NCBI GenBank assembly: GCA_947650285.1
Contig: CANTFL010000873.1
Span: 186,001-250,000 of the forward strand
Source: Hyaloperonospora brassicae
Taxonomy: Eukaryota; Oomycota; Peronosporomycetes; Peronosporales; Peronosporaceae
Length of the DNA: 64,000 nt
Direction of reading: 5' to 3'
A model generated the notes under the pieces. It saw only the letters and a program-made list of their open reading frames with translations. It made no database searches and had not been told where the DNA came from. The position numbers and the translations under genes are program-made. Each line of letters begins with the position of its first letter. The first letter of the stretch is position 1. This document shows, one piece after another, positions 57,459 through 64,000 of the stretch.

Positions 57459-58579
57459 TGGATCATCTGGTGCATCCATCCAGTAAATCCATGAGGGATT
57501 TACCGGCTTTGTACCGATCCTCATCGGATCGGTATAGTACACGCAACGGATTGCTGTACTATACAGCTGTTGCCGACGACACGCCTCGTGTCGTCGTACC
57601 CGCTCATCATGATTTGCGTTTACGCATCATGTATGAGTGTCACGATGCCCCAACAGGCGGCCATCGTGGTAGAGAAAAGACTTACCTCACGGTAAGTCGT
57701 GACTTTTACTGGCCACGCCAGTATCAGTTTGTTCGGAAGTACATACGTGCTTGCGAGGTTTGTCAACGGGTGAGGCCTAGTCCTTCATCCCGTGCGCCAT
57801 TGCAGCCTCTGCCTGTTCCGACAGAGTGCTGGTAGTCCGTTTCCATGGACGTCGTCTTCGGGTTTCCCGAAGACGCTCACAAGAATAATGGTATTCTTGT
57901 GTTCGTTGACCGATTCAGCAAGATGGTCCATCTTGCTGCTGTCCCTGAGTCGATCAAGGCTCAAGGTTGTGCTCGTTTCTTTCTAGACACGGTCTTTAGA
58001 CTCCACGGGTTACCCCGTGAACTCGTATCCGACCGTGACCCTCGGTTCACGGCGGCATTTTGGCAAACCGTGTTCCGTACTCTCGGAACACGATTGAAGA
58101 TGTCCACTTCTGACCATCCCGAAACAGATGGTCAGACGGAACGTGCGAAACGTGTCCTCGAAGAGATCCTTCGAGGATATGTCCACTCGTTTCCGAGTTG
58201 GAGCGAATTCCTACCCATGGTGGTATTCGCCATCAATAATTCGGTGCATGCTTCCACAAAGCACACACCGTTTAACGTGAATGGCCTACGCCATCCACGA
58301 GTGCCCACCCTTATAGAGTGTGACTCTTGGATAAGGGGGGAGGGAATCGCTCGAGCAAAAACCGTTTTGGCTCTTGCTCGTCACGTGTCGACGCTAACGT
58401 CGTCACGTATGATGCCGATGTCGATCAGGTCGACATCGATGAAGAAGATCACCTCAATAATAGCGATGACGCTACTATTGATTCGGATGATGATGACGAT
58501 GCTAGTATATTCAGCATCGCCAACGATTATGTCAGCGAGGAAGAAGACAACCTCGCTGAAGAAGAGAGCAATCTCTTAG
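57455..58579 (+). CDS. Integrase of Gypsy copy 3, interrupted by TAG
   Basis: Zinc-binding half to 57832, TAG at 57833-57835, DDE core from 57845. The three acidic blocks are intact. Private substitutions appear near the end (FNVNGL for FYVNGL). Confidence 0.85.
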
Positions 58580-59559
58580 CAGTGCGCACGAAGCGCACTG
58601 AAAGACAAAACAACGAGTCAGCAGAGGACTTCCTGCGGACTCGAGAAGCGGTAGTCCGTTTCGTTCAGGACTCCATCGCAAATGCATTGGACCGTCAGAA
58701 ACGGAACGCAGACAAGAATGGAAGAGCAAATGTTTTTTCGTTTAAGGTTAACGACCTAGTACTACTGTCTACGGTAAACCTACCTGGACATGCAGTCACT
58801 AGTGTCGGCAGTAGTAAACTACTGCCGAAGTACATTGGGCCATTTCGAGTGTTGCATCGAAAGGGCAATGCATACACACTCGAATTGCCACGTAGGATGC
58901 GCACGCATCCTAAGTTTTTCGTGGGGAGGCTCAGGTCGTACTGTCAGTACGAGCCTTCTTCTTCCGATGAAGATAGCCCCCACGTTCAAGAACATCCATC
59001 AAGTTCTTGCGTTCGCGCTCCAGACGATCCGTCTGGTCGCGCAGATATGATACATCGGAACTCAACCGAGATATCTCCCCGCGAGCTGTCGCCAGCTCGC
59101 CGTAAAGGGAGCGGACATCTCGCTCGACCTGAAGCTGCGCTGTGGCATAATCGGCGCGATCTCTCGCCCGATCAGCCTCGTTACCCTTGCGGTTCTTCCG
59201 CACGGTATCGGTCAAAGCGTAGCGCCAGTCGCGCTCGTGCTTCAATTCATCGCGCAATTCATCGATTGCTCGATCCATCTCGTAAGGGTCGAGATGGTGA
59301 GCCGAATCGTCTGGAGGAGGTCTTTCCTCCTCCACCACATCCTTTGGTGGGAGCTCACGGTGGTCAACGCTTTCTAGTGGAGCGTATCTTATATCACCGT
59401 GAAGATTCAGGATCAAGGACGAGCTACCTCGTCCAGTGGCGGGGGTATCCACCCTCTTGGAACAGCTGGGAGCCCCGCTATCAGCTGTTGATGGATGTTC
59501 AAGGTCTCGTCCGCCAGTATGACGAGACCCATCCGATGAGTCATGTGGCCCATCGGTAA
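58440..59559 (+). CDS. Integrase tail of Gypsy copy 3 with chromodomain
   Basis: Acidic linker, GPY/F module and consensus chromodomain ([15 protein letters not shown] near 59436). The segment up to about 58930 differs from copies 1 and 2, which agree with each other (NVFSFKV, KFFVG), suggesting a tract from another family member. Confidence 0.85.
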
Positions 59560-60538
59560 ACACGCGCCCTAGGCGCTTGTAGACGGATTGCAAGTTTGCA
59601 ATCGCGTCACGCATCTCAGCCGAGATGTGTGCCCTTCCCCAGGGCGAATCTAGGGAATACACATCCCTATGTGCACGCTGCGAGTTGTCAACACAACTCG
59701 CACAAGGGTCTCCCCATGTGAGGCAAGGAATGCCTGCCTCACTCGATAAACAATGCAATCGGTACCTTGCACCGGTTGGCGTTCGCCTTTCGAACCTGAG
59801 GCGTGTCGCCTCAAGTGTCTTGAGCCACCCTTCTCGTCCAAAATTCTTTACGTTTTGGACGAACGCGTTCCACGCAGCCAAAAGCGATGCTTCGTCACGC
59901 TTCTGGTTGCTGTTGTACCATCGATGTCTACGAAAGACATCGAGATAAAAGTCTTCCTTAGCGCGAAAGTTCTTCGCGCTGGAGCTCAAGCCGTGAAGCT
60001 CAGTCGCATTGAATAAGGGTATTTGATGGTGTTGGTTTGTTTCGTGAGACAAGCTATTGATGAGCCGTTCGGGCAAACGCCACGGCTTCAGCTCATCACG
60101 CTTCACAGTGGTACCTCTGTCGGTACCACGGCTCCCAGATTGACGACGGCTCACGCCATCGTCCTCACGCTCGTGCGAAGACTCACGAGCCGGCGGTGGT
60201 AAGGAATAATATTCCTCACCGCCCTGATCATCGTCATCACTGCCGAACAGACTGTGATGCAAATCACGAGTCCGTTCGTTCGGCAGTAGCCTTGGCGAAT
60301 ACTGAGGCGTCGCCGGTGAGCGAGACGCCTCTGGCGCATTGCCCGAGTCAGACGTGTCTGACTCGCCAGAGTAGATGACCTCAACGTCGGGATCATCATG
60401 CGCACGCGGTGTGGTACCGCGTGCACCTGCAGCACCTGTTGCTTCAGGCGGAGAAGGAGCAGCAGACGACGAATCGTTTGCCGCAGAGGCTGGCACAGCA
60501 CCGGGCTGTGCGGGTCTTGAGTCACCCAGCATAGACAT
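58931..60538 (-). CDS. Antisense 535-aa protein of Gypsy copy 3
   Basis: Intact, 535 codons, ATG at 60538. It is mostly identical to copy 2, with a private cluster in the basic middle region (residues 237-255: [17 protein letters not shown]), where copies 1 and 2 share Val and Gly. The motif, Cys trio, coiled coil and basic end are conserved. Confidence 0.8.
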   Translation of the reverse strand: MSMLGDSRPAQPGAVPASAANDSSSAAPSPPEATGAAGARGTTPRAHDDPDVEVIYSGESDTSDSGNAPEASRSPATPQYSPRLLPNERTRDLHHSLFGSDDDDQGGEEYYSLPPPARESSHEREDDGVSRRQSGSRGTDRGTTVKRDELKPWRLPERLINSLSHETNQHHQIPLFNATELHGLSSSAKNFRAKEDFYLDVFRRHRWYNSNQKRDEASLLAAWNAFVQNVKNFGREGWLKTLEATRLRFERRTPTGARYRLHCLSSEAGIPCLTWGDPCASCVDNSQRAHRDVYSLDSPWGRAHISAEMRDAIANLQSVYKRLGRVFTDGPHDSSDGSRHTGGRDLEHPSTADSGAPSCSKRVDTPATGRGSSSLILNLHGDIRYAPLESVDHRELPPKDVVEEERPPPDDSAHHLDPYEMDRAIDELRDELKHERDWRYALTDTVRKNRKGNEADRARDRADYATAQLQVERDVRSLYGELATARGEISRLSSDVSYLRDQTDRLERERKNLMDVLERGGYLHRKKKARTDSTT

Positions 60539-60657
60539 ATTAGCTATGCGAGGTCAAGCGGAAAGTAAATGGAACGGACCCAACAAGTGCTCCCTGTCCC
60601 AATGGTGGCCAACGGGTGGCCGCCATATTTTCGATAGTCACACGGTGACTATCAGTT

Positions 60658-60668
60658 AAGGGGGGTGA
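60658..60668 (+). other. Polypurine tract of Gypsy copy 3
   Basis: AAGGGGGGTGA directly before the 3' LTR, the expected second-strand primer. Confidence 0.8.
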
Positions 60669-61059
60669 TGTAACGGGGCAGCCCGTTACATGAAATTGTC
60701 ACTTTAAGGAAAGTTACAATAAAGAATATGAAGTTGGATATTCTTTGAACAATATCACCAAAGTGGTGATATTGAAGAATCGACCAAAGAGTCTGTTCAT
60801 TGGTTGATATCGTGATGATATCAACCCACCAATCGCCGCAAGACGCGCGCAATGAGTGGTGACGAGACGTCACCATACACTCAGTTATATTAGCGTAATT
60901 AAGTTAAGTCAAACAGAGAGACAGTAGTTAAAAGACTTAATTATATTAATATAACAGTTCTGCTTTTACCTTACCTACGCTTCCTCGCTTGCCTTGTGTA
61001 CGTCTGTCGGGGCACCGATACCCTTGCGTGAACTTAACGCAAGGGTGTGCCCCGTTACA
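60669..61059 (+). repeat. 3' LTR of Gypsy copy 3
   Basis: 391 bp, 3'-type class, with perfect 12-bp terminal inverted repeats. It shares AGCGTAATTAAG and GTTAAAAG with the 3' LTR of copy 2 against both 5' LTRs. Confidence 0.95.
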
Positions 61060-61064
61060 TGGCA

Positions 61065-63564
61065 TGCCTGCACAAGCGAGCCCGACTTTTAGATAACGCT
61101 ATTGTTGGTAACAATCTATAATCTGTCAACTGCCGTACTTATATTCCATGTCATGAAGTTTGTCGGGACAAAAGAACGCATCGACAGGTGATGATCTCCA
61201 TGTATTGTGAGACATTAAGGCTATGCGTACGCGACGTATTGTGTCACCACAACAAACGTCAATCTTTGATTTGCGATCGGTTGCAAAGCTAGCTGGCACT
61301 TCTGGCCATAAATGTGTGTTCATGAGTGAAAAAGTGATAATGACGCATTATTTTGGTCAGGTTAGTTTTGACATCGGCGTTGCCAAAATCATCACAACGG
61401 AAGGCAAATCGTATATCATGATGGCATAGACTTCAACGCTGCATTGTATGTTACATTGTGCGAGGTAGAGACAGCGCATCCTGCTGCGGCGAACGATGCA
61501 AAGTGACTTGCTTGCGTAGCAACCTTTGTTTGCTCACTCCTCTAGTAGTGTGCAAACAAGTGAGTCAAGCGGCTTCATGAGCTTCTTGATAAAAGCCCAG
61601 AAAAAAACAGCTTCTTCCGTTTGTTTTGGACAACTGATATCGACCACGGCTGAACGCGTGCCTCTCCAAATCGCACTATTCTGTTCCAAAATGAGACAGC
61701 TTTGATACAGCCCAACGTATTCTATTGAGTGCGACTGCCCACTCTGACAGATGCTCGAGTTTTAGAATGCACACAGCATGAGTAGGTGCGACGAAGGACA
61801 AGGGAATAGAAGTCACAGTTTAATTAGTAGAGGTCGACTGAAAGTAACGTTGGGTCCCAGAGAGAGGTAATTTGGTGTTTACGCTGTGAGAGATGTCGAT
61901 AGCTTACCGATCGTCAGCCTCAGTGCGTCCAAAACATAGTTTTCGTGGTTCCCATTTGCATGGGAAATCACCCGTCAAGCTATACGGACAACATTTATCA
62001 AGCGTGCGTTTCATGTGCAGTCCGCGACATCACACATGCAAAACCAGTACCGATACCGATCTAGGGCCTACCACTCTCACGTATCATTTATGACACTAGC
62101 GTGGTTGTCTCGAAAATGTACAAGTTCTATAAGCTGTAAGAATGCGGTAGCAAGCGCATGCTCGTGGATACAGCACGGTTATCAAAGTTTATGCGGTATG
62201 AACAGTTTCGCAATACGTTCAGATCATCTTCGACCCCGTATTTTCAACGAGTCTTCCTTACGTGCGATGCCGAACAGGTGGTCGCAGATGCGAATGTAAC
62301 TAGCTCGACATGCATCCGTCTTGGCATTCAGCCGTGACTTTTACCCTGTAAGCTCCAGCCAAATGGATATATGATGATATGGATCCCGCTGTATCATCTT
62401 TGGAAAGCGCTGAATTTGGAGAGCATGTAGAAGTTGTAAAGGTAGATGGCTGAAGGGGTATCGAGCGGTCGATTTTCAAGAAGTGGTGTGAGCGACGAAT
62501 ACTGTGCTGGGTTTTTCTTGATCAATCTTGACACGTCAAATGGGTATCGCCGAATTGAAATCTGCATAATTAGGCTCTCAAAACGTATTCGTGACCGACC
62601 AAAAGCGTCGAACACACTTGACCTTGAACGCTCGAGTGTATGTCTATATATATAAATGGACAACGCTTGATCACGCCGAAAGCGTGTCAGAGCCAGCACG
62701 CAGGCTCAACGCAGAGGCAGTCATGTAATCTGACATCCACTATAGCATTCGAGTTGACTTTGAGGCGCTTGTTGGACCCGATCGATATGGATAGGCGATC
62801 GAATAGATGGTTGGCGGGGCGAAGGCCCTCCAGGAGAACTATAAAGCAAGTTTCTGCCCTTGAATATGAAACCCATATACGACGAACAGGCATAGCCAAT
62901 AACTCCTTGCCCGACGGACTAAATGACATTATACTTGAGGTCATCATCGAGCGAAGAAAGGAAAGAAACTTCATGAGAGCATGGAAAGCAGTGCTCTCAG
63001 CTCCCACGATCAATGATCGACACTCCACTTCCAGCGACAAGCATTCGTGACAGCTCAAGACCACTGCACATGTAGCTCCTCAACGGGTGTGGCGCTGTTT
63101 TCACATAGGCTAGGTACACTCTTTGCGTCAATGCTAATGTGTCGTAGGTACGGATGGACCTGTCACGCTTTCAGCGACATGTCATAAATCATGACACAGA
63201 AATGAGCCAACGCGCTCTCAATTCAATAAGGTATGTGGTCGATTGGGCTTAGCGAGCGGGTAGCACCACCACTGGGGATATCTTTCACATGGCGGTTTCA
63301 TCTCAAGGCCAACGTTGCTATGAAGATACACATACTGCCTGTTCAAAATCTTACAAAGCTGTACGCACAAATGAACCCTCTTCGAAACAGTGACGAATTG
63401 TGCAGGCTATAAGCTGTAAAGAACGCCGGCCCTATTCCATGAAACCCATTTCTACATTAGTGTCGTCCCTTCCGCCAGACCTCCTGCTGTTCTCCAGTAG
63501 TGTGCTGCACCACCCATCGCCGAATCAAACCTATGATGCACATTTGCCCAGCACATCTTTATTA
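61065..63564. other. Intergenic DNA after Gypsy copy 3
   Basis: Frames up to 136 codons on both strands overlap and lack recognisable motifs. I see no RNA gene or transposon end. Confidence 0.4.
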
Positions 63565-63578
63565 TCATTTTGCATTTA
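63565..63578 (+). promoter_or_regulatory. Oomycete Inr-like core promoter element
   Basis: TCATTTTGCATTTA matches the consensus TCATTYYNCAWTTT at 13 of 14 positions, the best match I noticed in the window. It lies 106 nt before the ATG at 63684. Confidence 0.65.
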
Positions 63579-63683
63579 GGTCCTGACGATCCAGCTTTTT
63601 CGGGTCAAACCACGCGTAAAATCCAGACTTTATCACAATATTTCGCGTTTCTATCCAGTCATTCCCGCACGTTGATCATCACA

Positions 63684-64000
63684 ATGCTCCGCGTCGCTGG
63701 CCGGCTCCGTGGACCGCACAGTCAAGTTCCTACTTGCAGCAACGCCCTGCTACGTGAAACGCACTTGGCCACGCGGTCGGTCCACGGCAATGAAGTAATG
63801 GCTTTAGCCCGCGGTCATCAGCAAAAAATGCTGCTGCGTCGTCGAGCGAGTCGTCAAGATGGCGTTCTTACTGCCACGATGGGACTTGTGTCCGGTGGTC
63901 TTCTTTGCACTTCAATCGCTGATAGACGCGGGAAGGACGAATGGTTCCATAGTGTCACTACGAGTTTGTATCAAGATGCATTGGATGTGCTCTATAGCGG
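63684..64000 (+). CDS. 5' part of a host gene, probably mitochondrial protein
   Basis: The frame opens at ATG 63684 and stays open to the window edge (105 codons). The first 35 residues are rich in Arg, Ser and Leu with almost no acidic residues, as in a mitochondrial targeting sequence. A basic stretch (KMLLRRRASRQ, near residues 49-59) is followed by a hydrophobic segment (VLTATMGLVSGGLLCTSIA, near 62-80) that could span a membrane, then a KDEWFHSVT region. The strong Inr match upstream and the absence of repeats support a live gene. I do not recognise the family; the rest lies outside the window. Confidence 0.65.
   Translation, partial: MLRVAGRLRGPHSQVPTCSNALLRETHLATRSVHGNEVMALARGHQQKMLLRRRASRQDGVLTATMGLVSGGLLCTSIADRRGKDEWFHSVTTSLYQDALDVLYS

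Larger units (their letters stand above)
53078..61059 (+). mobile_element. Gypsy chromovirus copy 3
   Basis: A 7982-bp element on the plus strand with perfect 5-bp target duplications (TGGCA at 53073-53077 and 61060-61064). It is very similar to copy 2 but inserted independently, as the duplications differ. It shares the gag TAA and integrase TAG with copy 2. It has private divergence in blocks around 58270-58930 and 59770-59830. Confidence 0.95.

Noticed and set aside
44534..61059. Copies 2 and 3 as an assembly duplication of one element
   Set aside because: They differ at many positions, have different target duplications and a unique spacer, so they are separate insertions.
29937..61059. 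CRISPR-like array from the many short repeats
   Set aside because: The hairpins have unrelated sequences and no constant repeat and spacer lengths, and the DNA is eukaryotic.
1..64000. tRNA, rRNA and other structural RNA genes
   Set aside because: None was recognised by eye. A covariance-model scan would be decisive and could not be run.

Overview
The window looks like repeat-rich nuclear DNA of an oomycete, probably a Phytophthora or downy mildew relative. The evidence is an intact secreted WY-domain candidate effector with an EER motif (40007-40987), two matches to the oomycete initiator (Inr) element, and relics of Gypsy, Copia, LINE and pogo-like transposons. Few live host genes are visible. 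The species cannot be named from the sequence alone.

Layout. 1-2.5 kb: AT-rich, no gene. 2.57-3.89 kb (-): dead pogo/CENP-B-like transposase. 5.13-6.7 kb: non-autonomous element with about 300-bp terminal inverted repeats. 8339-8383: perfect 20-bp hairpin. 9.3 kb: hexanucleotide repeat. 11.27-11.49 kb: 24-bp tandem array. About 14.3-19.95 kb (+): decayed LINE with APE endonuclease, reverse transcriptase and RNase H remnants. 20.7-22.14 kb (+): pseudogene of the TFIID/SAGA subunit TAF6. 25.6-27.1 kb (+): Copia pol relic. 28.0-29.5 kb (+): second pogo-like transposase relic. 29.9-61.1 kb: three copies of one Gypsy chromovirus family, at 29937-37915 (+), 44534-52514 (-) and 53078-61059 (+). Each is about 7.98 kb and each has its own perfect 5-bp target-site duplication (TCGCT, CTATT, TGGCA). 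The effector lies between copies 1 and 2. Copies 2 and 3 face each other as a giant inverted repeat with a 563-bp spacer. 61.1-63.6 kb: nothing recognised. 63684 to the edge: 5' end of a host gene with a mitochondrial-type N terminus.

The Gypsy family is the most interesting object. (i) Its LTRs and interior are tiled almost end to end with short perfect or near-perfect hairpins; I did not see this in the flanking DNA. (ii) Every copy carries an intact 535-codon gene on the strand opposite gag-pol, starting about 130 bp inside the 3' LTR and fully overlapping the chromodomain; meanwhile gag-pol is broken in all copies by the same frame changes. (iii) The 5' LTRs of all three copies share variants that separate them from the three 3' LTRs, although the copies have different target duplications; normal reverse transcription should make the two LTRs of a copy identical. 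(iv) One LTR hairpin has its loop in opposite orientation in the 5' and 3' LTRs, which points to template switching or hairpin inversion. Together these suggest an element family whose replication or repair is shaped by hairpins and whose antisense protein is the part still kept by selection. That last step is inference.
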